Positions 32,658 through 42,301 of a stretch of DNA of 64,000 nt are shown here, one piece after another. Origin of the DNA: Roseivirga thermotolerans. Lineage in GTDB: Bacteria > Bacteroidota > Bacteroidia > Cytophagales > Cyclobacteriaceae. Numbering within the stretch: position 1 is the first letter of the stretch; each line of letters begins with the position of its first letter. The stretch lies in NCBI RefSeq assembly GCF_014653175.1, contig NZ_BNAG01000003.1, positions 248,001 to 312,000 on the forward strand, read 5' to 3'. A program made the translations under genes and the position numbers. Below the pieces are notes generated by a model. The model saw only the letters and a program-made list of their open reading frames with translations, was not told the origin of the DNA and searched no databases.

Positions 32658-33746
32658 TTACTTCTGCACAAAAGGAAGTTTTACTACTTCCGCTTTTAAT
32701 CTTCTATTGCGTACAGCAACATGAATTTCGGTACCTGCTTTGCTAAATTCTTTCTTCACATAGCCCAAGCCGATGCCAATACCCAGAGTAGGCGACATGC
32801 TTCCCGAGGTTACCTCACCGATAACGTTTTCTTCGGCATCCATTAGCTCATAATGACTTCTGGGAATTCCTTTGTCAATCATTTTAAAGGCAATAAGCCT
32901 GGTGGGAACACCTTCCTCTTTTTGCTTTTGAATAGCCTCTGAGTTAGTGAACTCCTTGGTAAACTTGGTTACCCAACCCAAACCGGCAGCAATAGGAGAG
33001 GTCTCGTCTGTAATGTCGTTTCCGTAGAGGCAGTAACCCATTTCCAGACGCAGGGTATCTCTGGCTCCTAAACCAATGGGTTTAATATCAAATTCGGCTC
33101 CGGCTTCAAAAATCTGCTTCCAAACCGATTCTGCATGGTCGTTGTGTACATATATCTCAAAACCACCGGCACCGGTATAGCCTGTTGCCGAAATTATAAC
33201 ATACTCAACTCCTGCCATTGGCCCTACCACAAAGTTGTAGAACTTAATGGAAGATAAATCTACAGAAGTTAGCTTCTGAAGTGTGGCAACAGCCTTTGGA
33301 CCTTGCACAGCAAAAAGTGAATGAGAATCTGAAACGTTTCTCATGCTTACTCCTTTGTGGTTGAACCGGCTAATCCACTCCCAATCTTTTTCAATGTTTG
33401 AGGCATTGACTACGAGCATGTATTTTTGCTCATTGAAGCGATACACCAGTAAGTCGTCCACTATTCCCCCTTTGTCATTGGGTAAGTAAGAATACTGGGC
33501 CTGCCCGTCAACTAGTTTAGATGCATCGTTGCTGGTTACTCGTTGAATTAAATCAAGTGCATCAGGTCCTTCTAAAACAAATTCTCCCATGTGTGAAACA
33601 TCGAATACTCCCACACCATTTCTAACGGTGTTGTGTTCCTCAATGTCTGAGGTGTACCGCACGGGCATGTTGTAACCGGCAAAGGGAACCATTTTAGCCC
33701 CAAGACTTTCGTGAAGGTCGTTTAATGCTACTTTTTTTAATTCCAT
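32658..33746 (-). CDS. gcvT: glycine cleavage system T protein (aminomethyltransferase)
   Basis: 362 aa. Transfers the methylene carbon of the lipoamide-bound aminomethyl group to tetrahydrofolate and releases ammonia. N terminus [21 protein letters not shown] and [11 protein letters not shown], the folate-binding [31 protein letters not shown], and C-terminal [19 protein letters not shown] are all present. The start at 33746 is supported by a TACTTTTG box at 33774-33767 (minus strand), which would put the transcript start downstream of the in-frame ATG at 33779. gcvH and gcvP are not in the window. Confidence 0.95.
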   Translation of the reverse strand: MELKKVALNDLHESLGAKMVPFAGYNMPVRYTSDIEEHNTVRNGVGVFDVSHMGEFVLEGPDALDLIQRVTSNDASKLVDGQAQYSYLPNDKGGIVDDLLVYRFNEQKYMLVVNASNIEKDWEWISRFNHKGVSMRNVSDSHSLFAVQGPKAVATLQKLTSVDLSSIKFYNFVVGPMAGVEYVIISATGYTGAGGFEIYVHNDHAESVWKQIFEAGAEFDIKPIGLGARDTLRLEMGYCLYGNDITDETSPIAAGLGWVTKFTKEFTNSEAIQKQKEEGVPTRLIAFKMIDKGIPRSHYELMDAEENVIGEVTSGSMSPTLGIGIGLGYVKKEFSKAGTEIHVAVRNRRLKAEVVKLPFVQK

Positions 33747-34033
33747 TTCTATCTCGTTTTGCTCGACAAAAGTAAGCATTGAGGTATAAAAAAAAGGCTT
33801 TGGTTAAATTAATTCTCAGGCTGTTTTCGGGTTCAGGCAACCCATAAATGATTTTGTGCATCTATTTGGTTATAAACCAAATATGCCAACGCTTCTAATT
33901 AGTTGAGAGGAGCTTGTCAGCTACCTGTCTTTAATACTGAATGCTTGCCGGAGCAGCGAATTAAAGAGAGCTCAAGGCTGTTTTTCGGCTTGATTAGAAG
34001 TAGAATTTCAAACCAAAACAAAGGTCAAAACTC

Positions 34034-36415
34034 ATGTTTAAAAATTTTTTAAAAGTAACGGTAAGAAGCCTGCTCAAAAGCAAGGTTTTCGTGTTCATTA
34101 ACATTATTGGTCTCGGTTTGGCGCTAGCCTGTTGTATTGTAGCTTTTCTGAACTACGAGTTTGCACTCAATTTTGATAAACAGCACAAGAACTATGACCA
34201 GCTCTACCAGGTATCGGTGTACATCGATCAGAATGGAGCCCGCCAGCCTTTTGGTCAAGCTCCCCTACCATTGGGGCCTTTACTCAAATCGGAAGTGCCG
34301 GGAGTAGAACGGGTGAGCCGGTTCGAACGATCGGGGGTTACAATTAAACGCGAAAGCAATGTATTCAATCGCACAATGGCTTTTGTAGATGATGATTTTT
34401 TGGAAATGTTCACCTTTCCCATGCTGCATGGCGATGTGGCCAGTTACAAAGAGCTTTCCAGTGTGCTAATCTCTAACCGAACAGCCATTTCTTTGTTTGG
34501 CAAAGAAAATGCCGTTGGAGAAACCATTGAGTTGGTGCTTTCAGAGCGACCCAACATACTCCTTACTGTGGGGGGAGTGTTTGAAGAACCGGGCCTGCAG
34601 AGTTCATTGCAGTTTCAGCTCATTACAGATTTCGAAAACTTTCACCGCAACTTCAATGTAGACAAAGACGATTGGTCCATCTTTGTAGATGGCCTTTTCA
34701 TTCAAACCGCAGATCCGCAGGTAGCTCAGGCCTTGCCGGGCATGATTCAAAAGTATGCGCCATTACAAGCCGAGGTAAAAAAGGATTTCCCAATTAATTC
34801 TTTCTGGGTGCAAGCCATGGCCGATGTAGCTTTTAACCAAAGAGATGTTGATGGCACCACTTTGGGTAACGAAACCCTACATCCTGCTCATATCACTGCC
34901 CCCAACATTATGGCCTTGCTCATATTGCTGTTGGCTTGCTTCAACTTTACCAACACGGCCATAGCCATGTCTAACAAACGCCTGAAAGAAATTGGTATTC
35001 GCAAAACAGTGGGGGGCTCGCGCGGTCAACTGGTGTTTCAATTTTTAGGCGAAAACCTGGTGTTGTGTTTTCTGGCTCTGGGATTAGCCCTTTTATTCTC
35101 GTTGTGGCTAGTACCCAAATACAGCGACATGTGGCCCAATGTCAATGTAGTGCTCACCCTTTGGAACAATCCGGGAATGATTATTTTCCTCTGCTCTACT
35201 TTAGTTCTTACAGCGGTATTGGCCGGAGGGTACCCTGCCATATTTGTGAGTAGATACAAGCCAGTTGCCATTTTGCGCGGAACGCTCAAAGTAAGCTCAT
35301 CAAGCTTGCTCTCAAAGGTGTTGTTAGGCATCCAAATGCTTATTTCTGTGCTTTCATTGGTATTAGGCTTTGCCTTCGTTCAAAACTCAAATTTTCAGGA
35401 GAATCTTGATCTGGGTTACGAAAAAGAAGGCGTTTTAATGGTGCAGTTAAATAGTGCCAATGAAGCCGAGCGATTCAAAACAGCAATAGTCAGCAATCCA
35501 TCCATCGATGAAGTGGCCCTAACCAGCGGCCATGTGGGGTGGAGATCATATCAAACCAAATTAAAGGCGGAGAGCTCTGAGGTGCAGGCAACCATATTAG
35601 ATGTGGGGCTCAATTATGTTGAAACTATCGGCCTACAGGTATTAGACGGCAGGAGCTTCGATGCAGCCAATAAGGAGGCCGATAAGGCCCGAAGCGTTGT
35701 GGTTAACGAAAGAATGGCGGCTCGTATGGGTTGGGAGAATCCCGTAGGACAGCGAGTAACTATGAACGACTCATTGCAATATACCGTGGTAGGACTTGTA
35801 AAGGACTTCTACGTGTTTGGTCTCTGGGTGCCCATAAACCCCGTAATGCTCAGGCTACGCAATGAAAGCGACCTGAACATGGTGATTGTGAGAGTGAGCG
35901 ATGAGGAAATGAGGGCTACGCGCGATTTTCTGGAGTCTACCTGGGCAGAAGTAGTGCCCGACAGACCAACCTCCATTTATACCCACGATATAAACGTTTT
36001 GGGTGAAGCGCGCGATGTAAACAAGAATATTGTGCAGATGTTCATATTCCTGGCTGTAATAGCCGTGGTACTTTCTGCCATAGGTCTGTTCACTCTGGTA
36101 TCTATAAACATTCAAAGCAGAACCAAGGAAATTGGTATTCGAAAGGTGTTAGGAGCTTCAATAGCGAAAATCACCACACTTATTAATCGTCCGTTTCTCA
36201 TTATTGTAGGCGTAGCCTCAATACTAGGAGGAGGGCTGGGTATTTTTCTAGCCGGTCTTCTAATGGGCACAATCTGGACTTATCATGTAACTCCAAACTT
36301 CATTAGTGCGCTGGTTCCTATTGTTATCATACTGTTAGTGACCCTCATTTCTATCTCCGGTAAAGTGATTAACGCAGCCAAAAGAAACCCGGTAGAGTCG
36401 CTCCGCTACGAATAG
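34034..36415 (+). CDS. ABC transporter permease, MacB/FtsX type
   Basis: 793 aa, the Bacteroidota double-FtsX form. The N terminus has helix VFVFINIIGLGLALACCIVAF, a periplasmic MacB-PCD domain (about 50-250), three helices with the FtsX box RLKEIGIRKTVGGSRGQLVFQ, a second periplasmic domain, and a second FtsX box with RTKEIGIRKVLGASIAKI, ending in the typical NPVESLRYE. Such permeases couple to an ATPase for mechanotransmission, antimicrobial-peptide resistance or lipoprotein export. No ATPase gene is adjacent; the one at 46.5 kb is a candidate partner only by type. Confidence 0.9.
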   Translation: MFKNFLKVTVRSLLKSKVFVFINIIGLGLALACCIVAFLNYEFALNFDKQHKNYDQLYQVSVYIDQNGARQPFGQAPLPLGPLLKSEVPGVERVSRFERSGVTIKRESNVFNRTMAFVDDDFLEMFTFPMLHGDVASYKELSSVLISNRTAISLFGKENAVGETIELVLSERPNILLTVGGVFEEPGLQSSLQFQLITDFENFHRNFNVDKDDWSIFVDGLFIQTADPQVAQALPGMIQKYAPLQAEVKKDFPINSFWVQAMADVAFNQRDVDGTTLGNETLHPAHITAPNIMALLILLLACFNFTNTAIAMSNKRLKEIGIRKTVGGSRGQLVFQFLGENLVLCFLALGLALLFSLWLVPKYSDMWPNVNVVLTLWNNPGMIIFLCSTLVLTAVLAGGYPAIFVSRYKPVAILRGTLKVSSSSLLSKVLLGIQMLISVLSLVLGFAFVQNSNFQENLDLGYEKEGVLMVQLNSANEAERFKTAIVSNPSIDEVALTSGHVGWRSYQTKLKAESSEVQATILDVGLNYVETIGLQVLDGRSFDAANKEADKARSVVVNERMAARMGWENPVGQRVTMNDSLQYTVVGLVKDFYVFGLWVPINPVMLRLRNESDLNMVIVRVSDEEMRATRDFLESTWAEVVPDRPTSIYTHDINVLGEARDVNKNIVQMFIFLAVIAVVLSAIGLFTLVSINIQSRTKEIGIRKVLGASIAKITTLINRPFLIIVGVASILGGGLGIFLAGLLMGTIWTYHVTPNFISALVPIVIILLVTLISISGKVINAAKRNPVESLRYE

Positions 36416-36434
36416 CAAGAATTGCACAAATAGC

Positions 36435-36516
36435 ACGTCATTCCTCTTTAGAGGCGTTTCTTTATAGTTTTAGCTCAAAAAACGATGGAGATCACTGACC
36501 TATCGGGGAATGACGT
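36435..36516. repeat. 82-bp segment bounded by a 10-bp inverted repeat
   Basis: ACGTCATTCC at 36435-36444 and GGAATGACGT at 36507-36516 are exact inverted repeats enclosing a non-coding core. The GTCATTCC end recalls common dispersed repeats, and the start of the segment at 8636 shares GTCATTCC. No clear target duplication is visible. Confidence 0.45.
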
Positions 36517-36593
36517 TCCGTTTTGACTCAAGCCTTTGTAACCCACGGCTTCGTGAATGAGTTAGGAAGTTTATAAACCAAAAGCTCTCCATT

Positions 36594-37058
36594 ATGAAAA
36601 GAATACTGATCCTTAGCACGTCACTTATGCTCGTGGCACTGCTAACCCTATCTTTTACCCACAAAAATGCTATTGAAGCAAAGGCAGAAGAGGAAGTAAA
36701 ACAGCTGATCTTGAAGGCCTATATCAACGGGGCATTTAATGAGCTGAATGCAGATGCGATGCGAAAGGGGTTTCATGAAGATTTTGCTATTTACTCTCCC
36801 AAAGGTGAGTCCATAAGTAAATACCCTATTGCAGTTTGGGCCGATGGGGTTGAAAAAAGAAAGGCCAACAACTACGACCCTGGCGACCCCAAAAACAAGT
36901 GGGATCATAAGTTTGCCTTAGTAGATGTTACGGGCCATGCTGCACAGGTAAAGGTAGAGTTGTTCAACCAGGGGAAACATGTGTATACAGACTATTTGAG
37001 TTTGCTCAAATTTGATAGCGGCTGGCGAATTGTGGCCAAGGTATATCAACAGCATTGA
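36594..37058 (+). CDS. secreted NTF2-like protein (lumazine-binding-like family)
   Basis: 154 aa. The signal peptide is KRILILSTSLMLVALLTLSF; no lipobox. The NTF2-like core follows: EVKQLILKAYINGAFNELNADAMRKGFH, FAIYSPKGESISKYPIAVWAD and a C-terminal strand GWRIVAKVYQQH. It matches the 'putative lumazine-binding' (PF12893) group in layout. The function is unknown. Its 3' end converges with rnhB. Confidence 0.8.
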   Translation: MKRILILSTSLMLVALLTLSFTHKNAIEAKAEEEVKQLILKAYINGAFNELNADAMRKGFHEDFAIYSPKGESISKYPIAVWADGVEKRKANNYDPGDPKNKWDHKFALVDVTGHAAQVKVELFNQGKHVYTDYLSLLKFDSGWRIVAKVYQQH

Positions 37059-37114
37059 GCCGGTTTCTTTGGTGTTTAAAGTTTTCTCTTCGCTCTGTCG
37101 GGCTGAACAATTCG

Positions 37115-37711
37115 CTAGAACAGTTCCAGCTGCTCGGGCAATAGCCTGAATGATTTACGATGGTAGGGTGTTATGCCCAGCGTTCTGATGGCTTCGCGGT
37201 GCTTAGTGGTGGGGTAGCCTGCATTGGTTTCCCATCCGTAACCGGGATATTGCTCAGCCAGTTGGGTCATAATTCTGTCGCGATGTGTTTTGGCCAGTAT
37301 GGATGCAGCAGCTATACTCATGTATTTGCCATCTCCTTTTACTATGCACTCATGGGCAATGCCGGGATAGGGCTTAAACCGATTACCATCAATAAGCAAC
37401 AATTCAGGAGTAATACTTAGGTCTTTTATGGCCAAGTGCATGGCCAGGTAGCTGGCGTTTAGTATGTTAATCTCATCGATTTTAGAGTGACTTACCTCTT
37501 GCACAGAGTAGGCCAGCGCATCGTGCTTAATCACTTCTTCCAGTTCATTCAACTGCTTTTTATTCAGTTTTTTCGAATCGTTTAAAAGCTGATGCTTGTA
37601 GTCTGTTGGCAGAATTACTGCCGCTGCTACCACCGGCCCGGCCAAAGGTCCCCTGCCGGCTTCATCGCAACCTGCCTCAACAATACCCTCTTTGTAGTAT
37701 GCCTTTAACAT
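37115..37711 (-). CDS. rnhB: ribonuclease HII
   Basis: 198 aa. Cuts the RNA strand of RNA-DNA hybrids and starts ribonucleotide excision repair. The DEDD metal-binding residues are in VEAGCDEAGRGPLAGPVVAAA, ELLLIDGNRFKP and SIAAASILAKTHRD; KGDGKYMSIAAAS and GYPTTKHREAI are further family motifs. The 5' end is at 37711, and the Nudix gene starts 60 bases upstream on the other strand, so their promoters share a short gap. Confidence 0.95.
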   Translation of the reverse strand: MLKAYYKEGIVEAGCDEAGRGPLAGPVVAAAVILPTDYKHQLLNDSKKLNKKQLNELEEVIKHDALAYSVQEVSHSKIDEINILNASYLAMHLAIKDLSITPELLLIDGNRFKPYPGIAHECIVKGDGKYMSIAAASILAKTHRDRIMTQLAEQYPGYGWETNAGYPTTKHREAIRTLGITPYHRKSFRLLPEQLELF

Positions 37712-37770
37712 TGTGGTTTAAACTTAACAATAGCCCTCAACAACTTGAAAGCTTTCTCTATTTTTGGGCC

Positions 37771-38319
37771 ATGAGCAAAGAGAAAAGTCCCTGGAAGACC
37801 CTTGGCGAAAAGTTGATTTATGAAAACCAATGGATAAGGCTCAATGAGTATCAGGTAATTAACCCTTCCGGAAAGCCGGGTATATATGGTAAGGTATCGT
37901 TCAAAGGGAGGGCTGTGGGAGTTATTCCTGTAGACGGTGAAGGCAATACCTGGTTGGTGGGCCAATACAGATATACGCTCAGCGAATACAGTTGGGAGAT
38001 TCCTATGGGTGCGGTGCCCTTTACCGAAAGCTATGAGGAAGGTGCTTTGCGCGAGCTAAAAGAGGAGACCGGACTCATTGCTCAAAAGCTGGAATTTCTG
38101 TGCAAAATCCACACCTCCAATTCTGTAACCGATGAGTTGGGTATGGTTTTCGTGGCAACGGAACTTTCACAAGGTGAAACTCAGTTTGACGAGACGGAAG
38201 ATATAGCTATCAAGAAGCTTCCTGTAAAAGAGGCTATAGAATGGGTAATGGATGGTCGTATTACCGATAGTCTGAGTGTGGGTGGGCTACTCAAGTATGC
38301 CCGAATAAAAAATATCTAG
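37771..38319 (+). CDS. Nudix hydrolase (ADP-ribose pyrophosphatase-like)
   Basis: 182 aa. The Nudix box reads GAVPFTESYEEGALRELKEETGL, given here in two parts as GAVPFTESYEEG and ALRELKEETGL, with all metal-binding glutamates. The upstream GVIPVDGEGNTWLVGQYRYTL and the WEIPMG strand match ADP-sugar pyrophosphatases. The start at 37771 (SKEKSPWKTLG) is preferred because the longer frame would run into rnhB. Its stop overlaps the GTG start of the MATE gene by one base. Confidence 0.9.
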   Translation: MSKEKSPWKTLGEKLIYENQWIRLNEYQVINPSGKPGIYGKVSFKGRAVGVIPVDGEGNTWLVGQYRYTLSEYSWEIPMGAVPFTESYEEGALRELKEETGLIAQKLEFLCKIHTSNSVTDELGMVFVATELSQGETQFDETEDIAIKKLPVKEAIEWVMDGRITDSLSVGGLLKYARIKNI

Positions 38320-39668
38320 TGGCGCAATTATTATCCTATAAAGATCATTTTAACAAAACGGTTTTGTTGGCCTATCCGGTTATGCTCAGTCAGTTGGGGC
38401 ATATTATGGTAGGTATTGTTGATAGTATAATGGTGGGGCAGCTTGGGCCTAAAGAGTTGGCTGCTTCTTCGTTTGCCAGTAATTTTCTGGCGGTGTTTAT
38501 GATGTTCGGTATTGGTGTTTCGTATGGTATAACCCCCATGGTGGCTCAGGCCGATGGTAAAAAGGACAACGACCTGATTACTCGCTTGCTAAGACACGGA
38601 ATTATTTTGTGTCTGGTATTAGGCCTGCTAATGGTAATGCTCATGTATTCACTTACCGCAGTTTTTCCTTATATGGGACAACCGGCAGAAGTAATTGATT
38701 TAGGGACTCCCTACTTTTTCATAATTGCCTCCTCTCTTTTTCCGCTTATTGTTTTTCAGGGGTTCCGTCAGTTTTCTGAAGGGATGTCTATCACCAAGCC
38801 CACTATGTACATTACCATTTTGGCCAACGGCTTAAATGTGTTGCTTAATTACCTGCTCATTTTTGGTAAGTGGGGCTTCCCGGAGTTAGGGCTCAATGGA
38901 GCCGGCTGGTCTACGCTAGTTTCCAGAGTGCTAATGGCCATTGCCATGCTGGTATTTGTGAGACGCTATCATCGTTTCAAGGCTTTTAGAGCCGGGTTTG
39001 TATTGAACAGGTTTAAGGCGGACTTCTTTAAGCCCATGCTAAAAATCGGTATTCCTACGGGAGGGCAGTTCATCTTTGAGGTAGGGGCTTTTGCTATGGC
39101 GGCCGTAATGATGGGCTGGTTGGGCACAGTTCCTCTGGCTTCCCACCAAATTGCCATTAGCCTGGTGGCCATTAGTTATATGATGGCCTCCGGCATATCG
39201 GCAGCTTCAACTGTTAGGGTGGGTAACCAATTGGGGAAAGGAGATTTTCCGAATTTGAGAAGGGCAGGAAATACCAGCTTCATTATGGCTTTGGTTTTTA
39301 TGGCGGCCTGTTCACTGGTTTACATTCTGTTTAACGGTTTTTTTCCAAAGCTCTATGTAGATGATGCCGAAGTGGTGGGTATAGCCAGCTCGCTGATTGT
39401 AATTGCCGGTCTCTTCCAGTTGTCAGATGGAGTTCAGGTGGTTGGTTTGGGCTGCTTGCGGGGTATGTCAGATGTGCGGGTACCTACCTGGATTACCTTA
39501 CTTTCTTATTGGGGGCTGGCTATACCAAGCAGTTATGTGTTTGGATTTGTACTCGATTTGGGCCCTCAGGGCGTTTGGTATGGTTTGTTAATTGGCCTTA
39601 CCGTGGCCGCAGTTGCTTTGTACACCAGATTTAATAGATTGGCTACAAAAAAGATATTGGCCCAATAG
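38319..39668 (+). CDS. MATE-family efflux transporter
   Basis: 449 aa, twelve transmembrane helices, cation-coupled export of organic cations and drugs. Two half-repeats are seen, with LAYPVMLSQLGHIMVGIVDSIMVGQLG in the first (shown in parts: LAYPVMLSQLG and GIVDSIMVGQLG) and IGIPTGGQFIFEVGAFAMAAVMM (IGIPTGGQFIFEVG) in the second. It starts with GTG inside TAGTG, sharing a base with the Nudix stop codon, so translation is coupled. Confidence 0.9.
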   Translation: MAQLLSYKDHFNKTVLLAYPVMLSQLGHIMVGIVDSIMVGQLGPKELAASSFASNFLAVFMMFGIGVSYGITPMVAQADGKKDNDLITRLLRHGIILCLVLGLLMVMLMYSLTAVFPYMGQPAEVIDLGTPYFFIIASSLFPLIVFQGFRQFSEGMSITKPTMYITILANGLNVLLNYLLIFGKWGFPELGLNGAGWSTLVSRVLMAIAMLVFVRRYHRFKAFRAGFVLNRFKADFFKPMLKIGIPTGGQFIFEVGAFAMAAVMMGWLGTVPLASHQIAISLVAISYMMASGISAASTVRVGNQLGKGDFPNLRRAGNTSFIMALVFMAACSLVYILFNGFFPKLYVDDAEVVGIASSLIVIAGLFQLSDGVQVVGLGCLRGMSDVRVPTWITLLSYWGLAIPSSYVFGFVLDLGPQGVWYGLLIGLTVAAVALYTRFNRLATKKILAQ

Positions 39669-39715
39669 ATGGCATGCAACCTTGGCCGTTTCATTAGGTC
39701 TATACTTTGTAAAAT

Positions 39716-40426
39716 ATGTCGATTATGAGAAGAACAATTTTTGTTGTGTTGCTGAGCTTTGTGGTTCTATCAGCCTGGTCTCAGCAAAAAGAAACCAGAA
39801 ATGTGGGAGACTTCAACGGCATTGCCATGAATATTTCCGGCAAAGTATATGTAACGCAAGGCAATAAGAATGAGGTGATTGTGGAGGCTGATGGTGAGAC
39901 ACTCGAAGAAGTGATTACCGAAGTGCGAGGCAATAGACTGAGTATTTCAAGCCGATCAAGAAGAAGTTGGTTTAGCTGGGGCGACCGAGGCACTGGTAGG
40001 GTGAATGTATACATTACCGTTCGCGATCTTAGAGAGGTGGTTGTTAGCGGAGCAGGAGATGTTATAGGGCAAAGACTTATAAAAACTGACGATTTGAGAT
40101 TGTCCATTTCCGGTTCGGGAGATATAGAGCTGGAAGTAGATGCTAAAACAATACAGTCTAAGATTTCCGGTTCCGGGAACATAGACCTTAAAGGGTCGGC
40201 CCAAGAAGCATCACTAGGCATAAGCGGCTCAGGTAAGTACTATGCAGAAAGTCTAAAGGCCGATGACTACAACATAACCATCACCGGGTCTGGGAGGGCA
40301 TCAGTTGCAGTTTTTGGCGAACTGGAGGTAAGAATTTCCGGCAGTGGTAGTGTGTACTATTCGGGTCAACCCACTGGAGTGAACACTAGTGTTTCAGGTT
40401 CTGGCAGAGTTAGGCGAAATAATTAA
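39716..40426 (+). CDS. GIN-domain (DUF2807) secreted protein
   Basis: 236 aa. A signal peptide (RRTIFVVLLSFVVLSAWSQ) is followed by NVGDFNGIAMNISGKVYVTQG and a repetitive beta-helix with Ser-Gly-Ser turns: SGAGDV, ISGSGDIELEVDAKTI, ISGSGNIDLKGSAQEA, ISGSGKYYAESLKA, ITGSGRASVAV and ISGSGSVYYSG. This is the head-GIN fold, thought to face the outside or periplasm in Bacteroidota; the function is unknown. The start may also be the ATG at 39725. A TATACTTTG box at 39701 may be its promoter. It converges with the lysoplasmalogenase gene, with a 4-base overlap. Confidence 0.88.
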   Translation: MSIMRRTIFVVLLSFVVLSAWSQQKETRNVGDFNGIAMNISGKVYVTQGNKNEVIVEADGETLEEVITEVRGNRLSISSRSRRSWFSWGDRGTGRVNVYITVRDLREVVVSGAGDVIGQRLIKTDDLRLSISGSGDIELEVDAKTIQSKISGSGNIDLKGSAQEASLGISGSGKYYAESLKADDYNITITGSGRASVAVFGELEVRISGSGSVYYSGQPTGVNTSVSGSGRVRRNN

Positions 40427-41109
40427 TTCGCTCCTGGATTTTTCACTTTTAGAATAAACTCGCGATAACCTTCAATCAGCAGAAATTGTGCGGTTAAATA
40501 GGTGGCCATTATAGCCGGGGTACCCCAGGAGGCTTGTGCTACAAACCGATTGTAGGCAAGAATGCTGTCGCTAAATACAAAAAATAGAGCCCCAGCCATT
40601 ATAAGCCAAAAACTACCGGAATCCGTCCTCTTCCATCGTTTTCTGGCCGTGATTGCCATTAGGCAAATAATAACTGTATAGAGCAAAGCAGGCGCATACA
40701 TATTTCCTAGTCCTGGCTTAACTACTGAAAACATGGCCAAACCATACAGCATAAAGGGAATGTCTTGCCATTGCGGTTTAAAACCTTTTTCCAAAACCGT
40801 TACTGCGCTCATGTTCACAAGAAGATAGACTACATGAGCCAACAAAAAGCTTAGTAAACCGGCCAGAAAAAACCAGGCATTGTTTCCGCTAAAAATAAGA
40901 AGGGTGTCTCCCAAAAATGAAAAAACCAGAGCTGCCATGATGTATCCATTCAGAGGGCTTTTGGGAGTGGTTCTAACAAAGTATAAAAACAGAGAAGGAA
41001 TGAGTAAAGGTTTAGTGATCTGCCCTACGAGAGTCCAGTCGGCTAATAACGCGGCCAAATGAAAGACGCTGAGCAAAAAAAAGGGCGTAGCTTTTGGGTT
41101 AAACCTCAT
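40423..41109 (-). CDS. lysoplasmalogenase (YhhN/TMEM86 family)
   Basis: 228 aa with seven or eight helices. The family hydrolyses the vinyl ether of lysoplasmalogen. Motifs visible: FSFLGDTLLIFSGNNAWFFLAGLLSF (parts FSFLGDTLL and FFLAGLLSF), VYLLVNM and GALFFVFSDSILAYNRF; the two Asp residues in these are the proposed catalytic ones. The 5' end overlaps the MFS gene by 11 bases, so it is the last gene of the prfB-MFS-yhhN operon. Plasmalogen in this organism is not shown. Confidence 0.87.
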   Translation of the reverse strand: MRFNPKATPFFLLSVFHLAALLADWTLVGQITKPLLIPSLFLYFVRTTPKSPLNGYIMAALVFSFLGDTLLIFSGNNAWFFLAGLLSFLLAHVVYLLVNMSAVTVLEKGFKPQWQDIPFMLYGLAMFSVVKPGLGNMYAPALLYTVIICLMAITARKRWKRTDSGSFWLIMAGALFFVFSDSILAYNRFVAQASWGTPAIMATYLTAQFLLIEGYREFILKVKNPGAN

Positions 41110-42298
41110 CGGAAGGGTTGTTAAACAGTTTTTCTCCCCAAGATAAGCCGAAGTTTAAAAATAAGAAGCCCAAAAGAGAGAGTATGGCACAAGCCAGAAA
41201 GGCTTCTCGTAAATTTTCAATCACATTACCATAGATGAGTCCGGCCGCAAAAGCTCCTAATCCAATACCTATTTCCAGGGCTATATACATGGTAGCAATG
41301 CCGCGTCCGCGGGCTTTGTCATGGCTTAGATCTATGGTCCAGGCATAAATGGTGGGCGTGTTTAAGCCAACGGCAATACCAAAAGCAATTGAACTGGCCA
41401 GTAGCATGGGTTTGGTATGTGTAAAAGCCACCATAATATCGGCCAGAGCTATTGCTATAGTGGCCCACTTAAGCACATAAACCCTTCCCTTTTTATCTGA
41501 AATTTTACCGGCCAGAATACGAATGAGAAGGGAAGAGAAAACGAAATAGCGGAAAAATATACCCTTGCTTTCCTGATCGAAACCAACACTAATCGCCAGG
41601 TCGGGCATTAGCGTTAGGGCTGCGCCAAAAGAGAAGGAGGTGAGCAAGAACAATATCGAAGGATTAATTACCCTTGGTTCGAATACATCGGTTTTTTTAA
41701 TCCTGAGCAATGCCAAACGAAAGGGCTGCTTTTCGGGAAGCGTTTCTTTCATGCCTACCAGAATGAGTACCGAAAGAATGGCCAAAACAGATGAGGTATA
41801 GAACATGGTGTCCAGACCAAACCATGCAGTTATTTTCGGGCCGTAACTAGGGCCTGCTGCCATGCCCAGACTACCAAACAGCCCTGAATAGCCCATGGCT
41901 TCTCCACGCCTGTGGTTGGGTACAATATCGGCAATATAGGCCGAGGTGCCGGTAGGTTTAAAGCCGGTAGAAAATCCATGCAGAAAGCGCAGCAGCATGA
42001 ATGCCCAAACACTACTCAACAATGGATAAAGAAAGCCGACCACAAAACACACGGCTGCTCCAAAAATCATAACCGGTATTCGCCCGACAGTGTCTGACAG
42101 TTTTCCACTAAATGGGCGCGATAATCCGGCTGTAACCGTAAATAGAGCAATCACCAACCCTTTTAGTTCGCCACCGCCAAGCGTGGTGAGGTAGTCGTAC
42201 AGGTCGGGCACAATCATGTTGAAGCTCGAAAAAAAGAGAAACGAGCTAAGGCAGAGCAAAATGAACTGCAGGGAAAAAATGCTGTTTTGCTCTGTCAT
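41099..42298 (-). CDS. MFS transporter
   Basis: 399 aa with twelve transmembrane helices. The MFS signature between helices 2 and 3 is GLSRPFSGKLSDTVGRIPVM, and helices 4-5 hold RFLHGFSTGFKPTGTSAYIA with GEAMGYSGLFGSLGMAAG. A second-half copy of the signature appears as LAGKISDKKGRVYVL. Substrate unknown; family architecture is that of drug/H+ antiporters and sugar exporters. It starts 3 bases after the prfB stop and overlaps the lysoplasmalogenase gene. Confidence 0.88.
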   Translation of the reverse strand: MTEQNSIFSLQFILLCLSSFLFFSSFNMIVPDLYDYLTTLGGGELKGLVIALFTVTAGLSRPFSGKLSDTVGRIPVMIFGAAVCFVVGFLYPLLSSVWAFMLLRFLHGFSTGFKPTGTSAYIADIVPNHRRGEAMGYSGLFGSLGMAAGPSYGPKITAWFGLDTMFYTSSVLAILSVLILVGMKETLPEKQPFRLALLRIKKTDVFEPRVINPSILFLLTSFSFGAALTLMPDLAISVGFDQESKGIFFRYFVFSSLLIRILAGKISDKKGRVYVLKWATIAIALADIMVAFTHTKPMLLASSIAFGIAVGLNTPTIYAWTIDLSHDKARGRGIATMYIALEIGIGLGAFAAGLIYGNVIENLREAFLACAILSLLGFLFLNFGLSWGEKLFNNPSDEV

Positions 42299-42301
42299 GC
42301 T

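Noticed and set aside
36594-37058. NTF2-like protein as a duplicated copy of the one at 25646-26005
   Set aside because: Only the general fold is shared; the sequences do not align and one is secreted.
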